From: Buttiauxella sp. B2
Lineage (GTDB): Bacteria; Pseudomonadota; Gammaproteobacteria; Enterobacterales; Enterobacteriaceae
Assembly: GCF_006376615.1 (NCBI RefSeq)
Contig: NZ_VEXQ01000010.1
Coordinates: 103,858-167,857 of the forward strand
DNA: 64,000 bases
Direction of reading: 5' to 3'
The notes beneath the pieces were generated by a model that saw only the letters and a list, made by a program, of their open reading frames with translations, made no database searches and was not told the DNA's origin. Each line of letters opens with the position of its first letter. Within the stretch, counting starts at the first letter, position 1. Of the stretch, positions 49,604 to 59,137 are shown piece by piece. Position numbers and translations under genes: made by a program.

Positions 49604-49646
49604 ATTTACCCTACCGCTTCGGCGCTTGCCGTTCTATGCTTAGCTG

Positions 49647-50927
49647 ATGGAGAAAATGACTGAACTAAAGCGCACCAAGCGCCTTGCGCTTTCCTTACTG
49701 CTGATTGCTGCTGTAACGTTTGTGACTACCCTCTTTTTGCCACCAGGGTTTTGGGTTAGCGGTATAAAAGCTATCGCCGAAGCAGCCATGGTGGGCGCAC
49801 TTGCTGACTGGTTTGCTGTTGCAGCACTCTTTCATCGTGTACCGATTCCCTTTATATCCCGCCATACAGCGATTATCCCGCGCAACAAGGATAGAATTGG
49901 CGAAAATTTGGGTGTTTTTGTACAAGAGAAGTTTCTCGACACGCAATCCCTGATTACCTTAATTCGTCGCAATGAACCGGCACAGATGATTGGTAAGTGG
50001 TTTAGCAATCGTGATAATGCCCAGCGAGTCGGGCAACATCTATTACAGGTGATGAGCGGATTTTTGGATCTGACAGACGATGCAAGTATTCAGCGTTTAA
50101 TCCGCCAGGCCGTTCACAAGGCTATAGATAAAGTCGATTTAACGCATTCCAGCGCTCTGTTGCTAGAAAGTCTGACCAAAAACAATCGCCATCAGGAATT
50201 ACTCGATTCTGTTATTGCACAGATGTTGATACTGATGAAACGTGAAAGCACTCGTGCTTTTATCGCCCGTCAAATCGTACGCTGGTTGGAAACGGAACAC
50301 CCGCGCAAAGCTAAAGTACTGCCAACGGAATGGCTAAGTGAACATAGCGCCGAACTCGTTTCCAATGCGGTAAATTCGTTTCTTGACGACGTTAGCCACG
50401 ACCAGGGCCACCAGATTCGACAGGCTTTTGATCGTGCAACATTAAAGCTAATTGATAATCTCAAAAATTCCCCACAAATGGCCGAGAAGGCAGACAGTAT
50501 TAAAAGCTATTTGAAAGAAGATGAGGCTTTCAACCGCTATATTGGCGAACTGTGGGGCGATCTGCGCCAGTGGCTGAAAGTTGACGTCAATTCTGATAAC
50601 TCGCGATTGAAACAACGGATTGCGGAAGCAGGACTTTGGTTGGGGGAAACACTGGTTGCGGATAGTGCACTGCGTACTTCACTCAATGAGCATCTGGAAC
50701 AAGCCGTGCAAAAAATCGCGCCGGAATTTGCCACGTTTCTGACCCGCCATATTAGCGATACGGTCAAAAGCTGGGATGCACAGGATATGTCGCGGCAAAT
50801 CGAACTCAATATCGGCAAAGATTTACAGTTTATCCGCATTAACGGCACGCTGGTTGGTGGCTCAATCGGACTGATGCTTTACCTGCTGTCACAGATACCT
50901 TCGGTACTACCTTTGCTACATTTCTAA
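49647..50927 (+). CDS. yjiN: DUF445 membrane protein YjiN
   Basis: YjiN is a 426-residue DUF445-family protein of unknown function. It has one or two N-terminal membrane segments (about 12-34) followed by [50 protein letters not shown], the family signature. A long helical middle region and a C-terminal membrane segment ([29 protein letters not shown]) complete it. The start MEKMTELKR agrees with E. coli. In E. coli yjiN lies near minute 98-99, far from both sides of this joint, so its position between yejM and acrZ marks a rearrangement. Confidence 0.93.
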   Translation: MEKMTELKRTKRLALSLLLIAAVTFVTTLFLPPGFWVSGIKAIAEAAMVGALADWFAVAALFHRVPIPFISRHTAIIPRNKDRIGENLGVFVQEKFLDTQSLITLIRRNEPAQMIGKWFSNRDNAQRVGQHLLQVMSGFLDLTDDASIQRLIRQAVHKAIDKVDLTHSSALLLESLTKNNRHQELLDSVIAQMLILMKRESTRAFIARQIVRWLETEHPRKAKVLPTEWLSEHSAELVSNAVNSFLDDVSHDQGHQIRQAFDRATLKLIDNLKNSPQMAEKADSIKSYLKEDEAFNRYIGELWGDLRQWLKVDVNSDNSRLKQRIAEAGLWLGETLVADSALRTSLNEHLEQAVQKIAPEFATFLTRHISDTVKSWDAQDMSRQIELNIGKDLQFIRINGTLVGGSIGLMLYLLSQIPSVLPLLHF

Positions 50928-50972
50928 GTGGTGGGATGAAACTGGCGGGAGTGTTCTTGAGGAGAGCATAAA

Positions 50973-50994
50973 ACAACGCCCGCATAAGCGGGCG
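50973..50994 (-). terminator. Intrinsic terminator of acrZ
   Basis: CGCCCGC and GCGGGCG (50977-50994) pair around a four-base loop. On the minus strand TTGTTT follows. It lies 8 bases beyond the acrZ stop and also just after convergent yjiN. Confidence 0.75.
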
Positions 50995-51002
50995 CTAGAG
51001 AA

Positions 51003-51152
51003 TCAATGGTTTTGTTTTGGTTGGTCGTTATGACCGACTTTTGAGAAGACGTTAAAGACTTCACCCAATCCATAGATAAGACCGAGGATCACCGCCATAA
51101 CGATTGGCACCATGATCACGGCAAACACCAAGCTTTTCAATAACTCTAACAT
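51003..51152 (-). CDS. acrZ: AcrAB-TolC pump accessory protein AcrZ
   Basis: AcrZ is a 49-residue inner-membrane protein that binds AcrB and alters its drug specificity. The frame reads [20 protein letters not shown] then [20 protein letters not shown] and HNDQPKQNH, nearly identical to the E. coli protein, with one long membrane helix (about 8-28). A GGAGG Shine-Dalgarno lies seven bases upstream of the ATG. It is divergent from modE as in E. coli, but modABC, which follow acrZ there, are absent; a terminator and yjiN follow instead. Confidence 0.96.
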   Translation of the reverse strand: MLELLKSLVFAVIMVPIVMAVILGLIYGLGEVFNVFSKVGHNDQPKQNH

Positions 51153-51280
51153 GGATGCCTCCAACAAAAGTGAGAGCAGCTATTCTAACGACCTGACAGA
51201 AAAACGCACTCTCCTTTTGTGCGATTTGCCCAACCCCTCGCAATAGAGGAAAATGGCGTTTTCATTATTGCGGAGAGGTT

Positions 51281-52072
51281 ATGCAAGCTGAAATTTTACT
51301 GACGCTGAAACTCCAGCAGCGGCTGTTCGCCGACCCACGTCGTATCGCGCTACTTAAACAAATACAACATACCGGCTCAATTAGCCAGGGTGCGAAGCTC
51401 GCAGGCATCAGCTATAAAAGCGCCTGGGATGCCATCAATGAGATGAATCAGTTAAGCGATGAGACTTTGGTTGAGCGTGCAACGGGCGGCAAAGGTGGTG
51501 GTGGTGCGGTGATTACTCGCTATGGCGAACGCCTCATCCAGTTGTATGAACTGTTAGCGCAAATCCAACAAAAAGCGTTTGATGTGCTGCGTGATGATGC
51601 GCTCCCACTTGATAGCCTGCTCGCCGCAATTTCACGTTTCTCTCTGCAAACCAGTGCCCGTAACCAGCTTTTTGGCACCGTGCTGCACCGCGATAGTGAA
51701 AAAGTTCAGCAACACGTTGATATCTTACTGGCTGATGGTTCAACGCGTTTGCAAGCCGCAATTACGCGTCAAAGTGCCGAACGCCTGGGGCTGAGCGAAG
51801 GCAAAGAAGTGTTGGTGCTGATTAAAGCGCCATGGGTGGAAATCACCACGGATCCTCAGCGCGCCAGCGGTGCAGACAACCAGCTCACCGGCACCATCAG
51901 CAATATTCAACAAGGTGCCGAACAAAGTGAAGTTCTGGTGCAATTGCCGGACGGGCAAACGCTGTGTGCCACCGTTCCGAATAGCGTAGTAGAAATCCAG
52001 GGGCTGGTAGAAGGTGCTGAAGTCATAGCATTTTTCAATGCCGACCGCGTGATTATCGCCACTCTGTGCTAA
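51281..52072 (+). CDS. modE: Molybdate-responsive regulator ModE
   Basis: ModE binds molybdate and represses modABC while activating molybdoenzyme genes. The 263-residue protein has an N-terminal winged helix (RRIALLKQIQHTGSISQGAKLAGISYKSAWDAINEMN, about 20-56) and a flexible GGKGGGGAV loop. The C-terminal tandem MopI domains (from about 125, SARNQLFGTV and again NQLTGTISNI) bind molybdate. It is followed by modF after 76 bases. The usual target modABC is not next to it here. Confidence 0.96.
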   Translation: MQAEILLTLKLQQRLFADPRRIALLKQIQHTGSISQGAKLAGISYKSAWDAINEMNQLSDETLVERATGGKGGGGAVITRYGERLIQLYELLAQIQQKAFDVLRDDALPLDSLLAAISRFSLQTSARNQLFGTVLHRDSEKVQQHVDILLADGSTRLQAAITRQSAERLGLSEGKEVLVLIKAPWVEITTDPQRASGADNQLTGTISNIQQGAEQSEVLVQLPDGQTLCATVPNSVVEIQGLVEGAEVIAFFNADRVIIATLC

Positions 52073-52148
52073 AACCTTTTTGTGAATTGACAACAACGCA
52101 GGCAATCCGTAACTCTGTGAATAATCACTGCAAAAAATGGGATGATAT

Positions 52149-53630
52149 ATGTCTGTGTTGCAAATTTCGCAAGGTAGATTTCACCTAAGCGACACCCGAA
52201 CGCTTACTCTCAATGATTTAACGATTAACGCCGGTGAAAGCTGGGCGTTTGTGGGTGCTAACGGCAGTGGGAAATCCGCCCTTGCCCGCGCGCTCGCCGG
52301 TGCCCTGCCGCTGCAAAAAGGCGAATGTCAGTGTACGTTTGCACGCATCGCTCATTTATCATTTGAGCAAATGCAAAAGTTAGTCAGCGATGAATGGCAG
52401 CGTAATAACACTGATTTATTGGGCCCTGACGAAGACGATACTGGCCGCACTACCGCAGAAATTATTCAGGATGAAGTCAAAAATGAAACTCGTTGCCAGC
52501 AATTAGCTGAACTTTTTGGCATCACTCCATTATTTAACCGTCGCTTTAAATACCTTTCGACTGGTGAAACACGCAAAACCTTGCTCTGCCAGGCACTGAT
52601 GCCACATCCTGATTTGCTTATTTTTGATGAGCCCTTTGACGGGCTGGATGTGAAGTCCCGCGAACAGTTGGCCTGTTTATTGGGTGAACTGAGCAAGCAA
52701 GGTTATACCATCGTGCTGGTACTTAACCGCTTTGATGAAATTCCTGATTTTGTACAACATGCTGGCGTGCTAGCCGATTGTGCGCTGATTGAAGTTGGCG
52801 AGAAGCAAACGTTGCTCGAACAGGCACTGATTGCACAACTTGCTCACAGCGAAAAACTAGCGGGCGTTGCGCTTCCTGAAGCAGACGATCCAAGTGCGCG
52901 TTACACTCTGCCAGAAAACCAGCCGCGCATCGTCTTGCGTGATGGCGTGGTGGAATATAACGACCGCCCTATTCTGCATAAGCTTTCATGGACGGTAAAT
53001 CCCGGTGAACACTGGCAAATCGTTGGCCCAAACGGTGCAGGTAAATCGACATTACTGAGTCTGGTAACCGGTGACCATCCGCAAGGATACAGTAACGACC
53101 TGACGCTATTTGGTCGACGTCGTGGCAGTGGTGAAACCATCTGGGATATCAAAAAACATATCGGTTATGTCAGCAGCAATTTGCATCTGGATTACCGCGT
53201 CAGTACCACGGTGCGAAACGTTATCTTGTCTGGATATTTTGATTCGATTGGGATTTACCAGGCTGTTTCTGACCGCCAGCAAAAACTTGCCCGCGAATGG
53301 CTAAATATGCTCGGCATGAACAACGCTATTGCTGATGCAGCATTCCACAGTCTTTCATGGGGGCAGCAGCGTATCGCACTTATCGCACGTGCATTGGTGA
53401 AACACCCAACGCTGTTGATTCTGGATGAACCGCTGCAAGGGCTGGACCCGCTAAATCGCCAGCTAGTGCGTCGTTTCATTGATATTTTGATTGGCGAAGG
53501 GGAAACCCAGTTGCTGTTTGTCTCTCACCATGCAGAAGACGCGCCAGAGTGCATCACCAAACGGCTAACCTTTGTAGCTGATGGCGAGGCTTATCGCTAT
53601 CAGTTTGAAGACTTGCCGCAAGCCAAATAA
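52149..53630 (+). CDS. modF: Double ABC ATPase ModF (PhrA)
   Basis: ModF is a cytoplasmic protein with two ATP-binding cassettes and no membrane domain; its role in molybdate metabolism is unclear. The 493-residue sequence has Walker A motifs GANGSGKSA (about 36-44) and GPNGAGKST (about 296-304). The signature regions are LSTGETRKTLLCQAL and LSWGQQRIALIARAL, with Walker B LLIFDEPFDGLD and LLILDEPLQGLD. The C-motif of each is slightly unusual (STGE, SWGQ) as in E. coli. It follows modE in the same direction. Confidence 0.94.
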   Translation: MSVLQISQGRFHLSDTRTLTLNDLTINAGESWAFVGANGSGKSALARALAGALPLQKGECQCTFARIAHLSFEQMQKLVSDEWQRNNTDLLGPDEDDTGRTTAEIIQDEVKNETRCQQLAELFGITPLFNRRFKYLSTGETRKTLLCQALMPHPDLLIFDEPFDGLDVKSREQLACLLGELSKQGYTIVLVLNRFDEIPDFVQHAGVLADCALIEVGEKQTLLEQALIAQLAHSEKLAGVALPEADDPSARYTLPENQPRIVLRDGVVEYNDRPILHKLSWTVNPGEHWQIVGPNGAGKSTLLSLVTGDHPQGYSNDLTLFGRRRGSGETIWDIKKHIGYVSSNLHLDYRVSTTVRNVILSGYFDSIGIYQAVSDRQQKLAREWLNMLGMNNAIADAAFHSLSWGQQRIALIARALVKHPTLLILDEPLQGLDPLNRQLVRRFIDILIGEGETQLLFVSHHAEDAPECITKRLTFVADGEAYRYQFEDLPQAK

Positions 53631-53762
53631 AGCACCAATCAAACATCCGACATTCATGTGATGCTCAGGGCAGCACCCATTTTCAGACAACCCGCAGCAT
53701 CACTCCCCCTACGCTCTGTTTTATAATCATATTTTCAGATGATAACTGCTACCGAAACATTA

Positions 53763-53891
53763 GTGTAAGCGATTCCACTAATTTAGCCCGTGTCACACTT
53801 TTGACATCTCTGTTATGCTATGTTTATTACATACCATACGCGTAATGGAGCGAAAAATGAGAGTATTGGTAACAGGTGGTAGCGGTTACAT
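53763..53891 (+). promoter_or_regulatory. galETKM promoter with both gal operators and CRP site
   Basis: GTGTAAGCGATTCCAC (53763-53778) is the external gal operator and GTGGTAGCGGTTACAT (53876-53891) the internal one inside galE. A CRP site with the half TCACA lies at 53782-53797, and overlapping -10 elements TATGCTA and TATGTTT correspond to P2 and P1. If P1 starts near 53831, the operators are centred at -60.5 and +53.5 and CRP at -41.5, the same geometry as in E. coli. GalR looping repression is therefore expected. Confidence 0.93.
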
Positions 53892-54873
53892 TGGTAGTCA
53901 TACCTGCGTGCAACTGCTGCAAAATGGCCACGACGTCGTCATTCTGGATAATCTGTGTAACAGCAAGCGTAGTGTGCTACAGGTGATTGAGCGTCTTGGC
54001 GGTAAGCATCCGTTGTTCATTGACGGCGATATTCGTGATGAAGCGCTGCTGGCCGAGATTTTCCACGATCACCAGATTGATGCCGTTATCCATTTTGCTG
54101 GACTCAAAGCAGTTGGTGAATCGGTTAGCAAACCACTGGAATACTACGACAACAATGTTGTCGGTACTTTGCGTCTGATTTCTGCCATGCGCGCAGCTAA
54201 TGTCACCAATTTTATCTTCAGTTCTTCCGCCACCGTTTATGGTGACCAACCGCAAATCCCTTATCTGGAAAGTTTTCCAACCGGCACACCTGCAAGCCCA
54301 TATGGCCACAGTAAGCTAATGGTTGAACAGATTCTGGCTGACTTACAAAAAGCCCAGCCAAACTGGAGCGTGGCGCTGCTTCGTTACTTCAACCCGGTGG
54401 GAGCTCATCCATCAGGGGATATGGGGGAAGATCCACAAGGTATTCCAAACAACCTGATGCCTTACATCGCGCAGGTTGCTGTAGGGCGTCGTGATTCGCT
54501 GGCTGTTTTTGGTAACGATTATCCAACCAAAGACGGCACTGGCGTACGCGACTACATTCACGTTATGGATCTCGCCGATGGCCATGTTGCAGCAATGCAA
54601 ACGCTACAAGGTAAACCAGGCGTGCATATTTATAACCTCGGCGCAGGTATCGGCAGCAGCGTGCTTGACGTTATCAACGCCTTTAGCGCCGCTTGCGGAA
54701 AACCCGTGAATTATCACTTCGCCCCGCGTCGTGATGGTGATCTTCCCGCTTACTGGGCTGATGCCACGAAAGCCGACAAAGAACTTAACTGGCGTGTCAG
54801 CCGTACACTGCAAGAAATGGCAGATGATACCTGGCGCTGGCAGTCTCGCCATCCTCAAGGTTATCCAGACTAA
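53857..54873 (+). CDS. galE: UDP-glucose 4-epimerase GalE
   Basis: GalE interconverts UDP-galactose and UDP-glucose with bound NAD. The 338-residue protein has the NAD motif GGSGYIGSH (7-15). The catalytic Ser124 lies in FSSSATVYG, with Tyr149 and Lys153 in YGHSK. ATG 53857 is chosen because MRVLVTGGSGYIG is the family start and GGAG precedes it; in-frame codons upstream belong to the promoter. It is the first gene of galETKM. Confidence 0.98.
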   Translation: MRVLVTGGSGYIGSHTCVQLLQNGHDVVILDNLCNSKRSVLQVIERLGGKHPLFIDGDIRDEALLAEIFHDHQIDAVIHFAGLKAVGESVSKPLEYYDNNVVGTLRLISAMRAANVTNFIFSSSATVYGDQPQIPYLESFPTGTPASPYGHSKLMVEQILADLQKAQPNWSVALLRYFNPVGAHPSGDMGEDPQGIPNNLMPYIAQVAVGRRDSLAVFGNDYPTKDGTGVRDYIHVMDLADGHVAAMQTLQGKPGVHIYNLGAGIGSSVLDVINAFSAACGKPVNYHFAPRRDGDLPAYWADATKADKELNWRVSRTLQEMADDTWRWQSRHPQGYPD

Positions 54874-54882
54874 GGAAATGTG

Positions 54883-55929
54883 ATGGAGCAGTTTAACCCG
54901 GTGGATCATCCACATCGCCGTTATAACCCACTGACAGGGCAATGGATTCTGGTATCCCCACATCGCGCTAAGCGCCCGTGGCAAGGGGCACAGGAAACAG
55001 CCTCAAAAGAGACATTACCGGTGCATGACCCAGATTGTTTCTTGTGCCCTGGCAATACACGCGTAACTGGCGATAAAAATCCGCAATACACCGGCACATT
55101 TGTTTTTACTAACGACTTTGCCGCACTGATGACGGACACCCCTGATGCGCCTGAAAACAGCGATCCACTTTTACGTTGTGAAAGTGCGCGTGGCACCAGC
55201 CGGGTTATCTGTTTTTCACCCGACCATAGCAAAACACTGCCGCAGCTTTCCGTAACGGCGTTGGAAGAAGTGGTTAAAACCTGGCAAGAGCAGACTGCAG
55301 ATTTAGGGAAAACCTATCCGTGGGTGCAAGTTTTTGAAAATAAAGGCGCGGCAATGGGTTGCTCTAACCCGCATCCGCACGGCCAGGTGTGGGCAAACAG
55401 TTTCCTGCCAAACGAAGTAGCGCGTGAAGATGTGTTGCAGCGTGAATACTTTACCGAAAACGGTTCGCAGATGCTGGTTGATTACGCTGGGCGCGAACTC
55501 AAAGATGGCAGCCGCACGGTTGTAGAAACCGAGCACTGGATTGCCGTCGTGCCTTACTGGGCTGCCTGGCCGTTCGAAACACTGCTGCTGCCAAAAACAC
55601 ATATCCTGCGTATCACCGATCTGAGTTCAGAGCAAAGCAGTGATTTGGCGCTGGCGCTGAAAAAACTGACTAGCCGTTACGACAACCTTTTCCAGTGCTC
55701 ATTCCCATATTCCATGGGTTGGCACGGCGCACCGTTTAACGGTGAAGAAAATAGTCACTGGCAATTGCATGCCCATTTCTATCCACCACTGTTGCGAAGT
55801 GCAACTGTGCGAAAATTCATGGTCGGCTATGAAATGCTGGCTGAAACCCAACGCGATTTAACCGCAGAGCAAGCCGCAGAACGCTTGCGTGCCGTATCCG
55901 ATATCCACTTTCGCCAATCCGGAGAATAA
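54883..55929 (+). CDS. galT: Galactose-1-phosphate uridylyltransferase GalT
   Basis: GalT exchanges UDP-glucose and galactose 1-phosphate. The 348-residue HIT-superfamily enzyme has zinc ligands Cys52, Cys55 (DCFLC), His115 (PDHSK) and His164. The nucleophile is His166 in NPHPHGQVW, at the same positions as in E. coli. ATG 54883 is preferred to the GTG three bases upstream because AAGGA lies six bases before it. galE ends 9 bases earlier and galK begins 2 bases later. Confidence 0.98.
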   Translation: MEQFNPVDHPHRRYNPLTGQWILVSPHRAKRPWQGAQETASKETLPVHDPDCFLCPGNTRVTGDKNPQYTGTFVFTNDFAALMTDTPDAPENSDPLLRCESARGTSRVICFSPDHSKTLPQLSVTALEEVVKTWQEQTADLGKTYPWVQVFENKGAAMGCSNPHPHGQVWANSFLPNEVAREDVLQREYFTENGSQMLVDYAGRELKDGSRTVVETEHWIAVVPYWAAWPFETLLLPKTHILRITDLSSEQSSDLALALKKLTSRYDNLFQCSFPYSMGWHGAPFNGEENSHWQLHAHFYPPLLRSATVRKFMVGYEMLAETQRDLTAEQAAERLRAVSDIHFRQSGE

Positions 55930-55931
55930 AA

Positions 55932-57080
55932 ATGAGTCTGAAAGATAAAACCCAACACCTCTTTGCCGAACAGTTTGGTTATTCGGCAACCCACACAATT
56001 CAGGCTCCGGGCCGCGTTAATCTGATTGGCGAACACACCGATTACAATGACGGTTTTGTACTGCCTTGCGCTATCGACTATCAAACCGTGATCAGTTGCG
56101 CGAAACGTAGCGACCGCATGGTACGCGTTATTGCAGCTGATTATGACAATCAAGCAGACGAGTTTTCGCTGGATAAACCGATCCTGAGCCACGATACGCA
56201 ACAGTGGTCTAACTATGTTCGTGGCGTCGTTAAACATCTGCAAAAGCGCGATAAAAACTTTGGCGGCGCAGATTTAGTGATCAGCGGCAACGTACCACAA
56301 GGTGCAGGGCTCAGCTCATCCGCATCGCTTGAAGTGGCTGTAGGTACCGTGTTCCAGAAACTTTATCACTTGTCGCTTGATGGCTCGCAAATTGCCCTAA
56401 ACGGCCAGGAAGCAGAGAACCAATTTGTTGGTTGTAATTGCGGGATCATGGATCAGCTGATTTCAGCGTTGGGTAAAAAAGATCACGCGTTGCTAATCGA
56501 CTGCCGCACGCTCGGCACCAAAGCCGTTTCAATGCCAAAAGGCGTAGCCGTTGTCATCATCAACAGTAACTTCAAACGCACTCTGGTGGGCAGTGAATAC
56601 AATACTCGCCGTCAGCAATGCGAAACTGGCGCGCGTTTCTTTACTCAGAAAGCACTGCGTGATGTTGAGCTGTCCAAATTTAATGCCGTGGCACATGAAC
56701 TTGACCCAATTGTTGCGAAACGCGTGCGTCATGTGCTGACCGAAAATATCCGCACCGTTGAAGCTTCAGACGCACTGGCAAAAGGCGATTTGCAACGTAT
56801 GGGCGTATTAATGGCTGAATCTCATGCTTCAATGCGTGATGATTTCGAAATTACGGTGCCGCAAATCGACACCTTAGTTGAAATCGTTAAAGCGACTATT
56901 GGTGATAAAGGCGGCGTGCGTATGACCGGTGGCGGCTTTGGCGGCTGTATCGTTGCGTTGATCCCAGAAGATTTAGTGCCTGTGGTTAAGCAAGCGGTCG
57001 AAAAGCAGTACGAAGCAAAAACTGGCATCAAAGAAACCTTCTATGTATGCAAAGCTTCGGAGGGTGCTGGCCAATGCTAA
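55932..57080 (+). CDS. galK: Galactokinase GalK
   Basis: GalK phosphorylates alpha-D-galactose at carbon 1, the entry step of the Leloir pathway. The 382-residue GHMP kinase has the galactokinase signature [15 protein letters not shown] (27-41), the ATP-binding [16 protein letters not shown] (about 118-133) and the C-terminal [23 protein letters not shown] precedes its ATG. Its stop overlaps the galM start by seven bases, so the two are translationally coupled. Confidence 0.98.
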   Translation: MSLKDKTQHLFAEQFGYSATHTIQAPGRVNLIGEHTDYNDGFVLPCAIDYQTVISCAKRSDRMVRVIAADYDNQADEFSLDKPILSHDTQQWSNYVRGVVKHLQKRDKNFGGADLVISGNVPQGAGLSSSASLEVAVGTVFQKLYHLSLDGSQIALNGQEAENQFVGCNCGIMDQLISALGKKDHALLIDCRTLGTKAVSMPKGVAVVIINSNFKRTLVGSEYNTRRQQCETGARFFTQKALRDVELSKFNAVAHELDPIVAKRVRHVLTENIRTVEASDALAKGDLQRMGVLMAESHASMRDDFEITVPQIDTLVEIVKATIGDKGGVRMTGGGFGGCIVALIPEDLVPVVKQAVEKQYEAKTGIKETFYVCKASEGAGQC

Positions 57081-58114
57081 AAGAAACTCCACAGCTCGCA
57101 CCCGATGGGCAGCCCTTTCGCATTTCTACCCTGCGTAATAGCGCAGGGTTGGTTGTCACGGTCATGGACTGGGGCGCAACTCTGTTGTCTTGTCGTGTAC
57201 CGATGAAGGACGGAACCGTTCGCGAAACGCTGCTCGGCTGCGAAACGCCGGAAGATTATCTGAATCAGGCCGCTTATCTGGGTGCAACAGTTGGGCGTTA
57301 CGCCAACAGGATTGCGAACAGCCAGTTTGAGCGGAATGGCGTTACCATCAACGTGACTGCGAATCAGGGTGCGCATCAGTTGCACGGTGGGCCAGATGGT
57401 TTTGACAAGCGTCGCTGGCGTATTGTGCGCCAGAACGAACAAGAAGTACTTTATACCCTCGATTCTCAGGACGGTGACCAGGGTTTCCCAGGTGAGCTGC
57501 GTGCGACTGCACGTTATGCACTAACCGAAGATAACTGCATTACCGTTGAGTTCCGCGCCAGAACCAGCAAACCGTGCCCGGTGAATCTGACCAATCATGC
57601 TTATTTCAATCTTGATGGTAATCAAAACGATATTCGCCAGCATCGCCTGCAACTTTTCGCTGACCGCTATCTGCCGGTCGACAGTAATGGTATTCCACAA
57701 GCCGGGCTGGCAGATGTGTCCAGCACTGGTTTTGATTTCCGGACGCCAAAGACTATCGACGCAGATTTCCTGCGCGATAACGATCAAGTGTTAGTGAAAG
57801 GTTATGACCACGCTTTCTTGTTGCAGACGCAGGGCGATGCCAGTCAACCCGCAGCTCATGTATGGTCGAGCGATAACAAACTGCAAATGACGGTCTATAC
57901 CACAGCCCCTGCATTGCAGTTTTATAGCGGCAACTACCTGGACGGAACGCCTGCCAGGGAACAAGGTACTTACAACGCTTACCAAGGCCTGGCGTTGGAA
58001 AGTGAATTCCTACCGGACAGCCCAAATCATCCGGAATGGCCGCAGCCAGATTGCTGGTTGCAGCCGGGTGATGAATATTTGAGCGTCACGGAATACGAGT
58101 TCATTCCGCTATAA
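57074..58114 (+). CDS. galM: Galactose mutarotase GalM
   Basis: GalM (aldose 1-epimerase) converts beta- to alpha-D-galactose, the substrate of GalK. The 346-residue protein has the catalytic His175 in [12 protein letters not shown] and Glu309 in [16 protein letters not shown], at the E. coli positions, plus [10 protein letters not shown] and [13 protein letters not shown] 57074 gives [14 protein letters not shown], the family start, and lies inside the galK end (ATGCTAA). A terminator-like hairpin follows. Confidence 0.97.
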   Translation: MLKETPQLAPDGQPFRISTLRNSAGLVVTVMDWGATLLSCRVPMKDGTVRETLLGCETPEDYLNQAAYLGATVGRYANRIANSQFERNGVTINVTANQGAHQLHGGPDGFDKRRWRIVRQNEQEVLYTLDSQDGDQGFPGELRATARYALTEDNCITVEFRARTSKPCPVNLTNHAYFNLDGNQNDIRQHRLQLFADRYLPVDSNGIPQAGLADVSSTGFDFRTPKTIDADFLRDNDQVLVKGYDHAFLLQTQGDASQPAAHVWSSDNKLQMTVYTTAPALQFYSGNYLDGTPAREQGTYNAYQGLALESEFLPDSPNHPEWPQPDCWLQPGDEYLSVTEYEFIPL

Positions 58115-58119
58115 ATTTC

Positions 58120-58142
58120 TTGCCCTCCTCTATGGAGGGCAA
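58120..58142 (+). terminator. Terminator hairpin after galM
   Basis: TTGCCCTCC pairs with GGAGGGCAA around a five-base loop six bases after the galM stop. The following GTCTTATT is only weakly T-rich. Confidence 0.7.
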
Positions 58143-58279
58143 GTCTTATTCAAATCGCTGGATTTCCCGCCATTTAGCGACAAAAATATAACAACCATTC
58201 ACACTCACCTTACACTTCACACTCTTTTTCGCTATGTTAAACGTTTAGCATTGCCGCTGGCCCCTTCGCGGCAATATAA

Positions 58280-58294
58280 TGATAATCGTTATCA
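58280..58294 (+). promoter_or_regulatory. Fur box upstream of gpmA
   Basis: TGATAATCGTTATCA matches the 7-1-7 Fur consensus at 13 of the 14 specified positions. It ends 29 bases before the gpmA ATG. gpmA is known to be Fur-regulated in E. coli, consistent with this site. Confidence 0.82.
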
Positions 58295-58323
58295 TTAATC
58301 GCAAGCTTATTAAGGAGTAAACT

Positions 58324-59076
58324 ATGGCTGTTACTAAGCTGGTTCTGGTTCGTCACGGTGAAAGCCAGTGGAACAACGAAAACCGCTTCACCGGTTGGTA
58401 TGACGTTGATCTGTCTGAGAAAGGTCAAACTGAAGCAAAAGCTGCAGGTAAGTTGCTGAAAGATGAAGGCTACTCCTTCGACTTTGCTTACACTTCAGTG
58501 CTGAAACGTGCCATCCATACACTGTGGAATATCCTCGATGAATTGGACCAGGCCTGGCTGCCAGTTGAGAAATCCTGGAAGCTGAATGAGCGTCACTACG
58601 GTGCACTGCAGGGTCTGAACAAATCGGAAACCGCAGAAAAATACGGTGATGAGCAAGTGAAACAATGGCGTCGTGGCTTTGCTATCACGCCTCCAGAACT
58701 GACTCGTGATGACGAACGCTTCCCAGGCCATGACCCACGTTATGCAAGCCTGACCGATAAAGAGCTGCCGGTAACTGAAAGCCTGGCGCTGACTATCGAT
58801 CGCGTGATTCCTTACTGGAACGAAACCATTCTGCCACGAATGAAAAGCGGCGAGCGCGTGATTGTTGCAGCTCACGGTAACTCTTTGCGTGCACTGGTTA
58901 AATTCCTTGATAACCTGAGCGAAGAAGAAATTCTTGAACTGAATATCCCAACTGGCGTGCCATTGGTGTATGAGTTCGATGAGAACTTCAAACCTCTGAA
59001 ACGCTACTATCTGGGCAATGCTGATGAAATTGCAGCAAAAGCCGCAGCGGTAGCAAATCAGGGCAAAGCGAAGTAA
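58324..59076 (+). CDS. gpmA: 2,3-bisphosphoglycerate-dependent phosphoglycerate mutase
   Basis: GpmA interconverts 3- and 2-phosphoglycerate in glycolysis and gluconeogenesis. The 250-residue enzyme has the phosphohistidine motif [10 protein letters not shown] (His11), [20 protein letters not shown] and the second histidine in [14 protein letters not shown] (about 181-194). TAAGGAGTAAACT provides the Shine-Dalgarno. A Fur box in its promoter implies iron control, since the iron-independent GpmM is the alternative enzyme in E. coli. Confidence 0.98.
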   Translation: MAVTKLVLVRHGESQWNNENRFTGWYDVDLSEKGQTEAKAAGKLLKDEGYSFDFAYTSVLKRAIHTLWNILDELDQAWLPVEKSWKLNERHYGALQGLNKSETAEKYGDEQVKQWRRGFAITPPELTRDDERFPGHDPRYASLTDKELPVTESLALTIDRVIPYWNETILPRMKSGERVIVAAHGNSLRALVKFLDNLSEEEILELNIPTGVPLVYEFDENFKPLKRYYLGNADEIAAKAAAVANQGKAK

Positions 59077-59089
59077 TTCGTTAGATGTG

Positions 59090-59120
59090 AAAAAGGCGTG
59101 GTGAAAACCACGCCTTTTTT
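59090..59120. terminator. Bidirectional terminator of gpmA and aroG
   Basis: GGCGTGG pairs with CCACGCC around TGAAAA (59095-59114), with AAAAA before and TTTTTT after. It sits between convergent gpmA and aroG. Confidence 0.95.
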
Positions 59121-59137
59121 ATGTTGCCACGTATGGA

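Noticed and set aside
51153..51280. ModE operator between acrZ and modE
   Set aside because: I could not find the paired TATAT-type half-sites expected of ModE binding in this gap.
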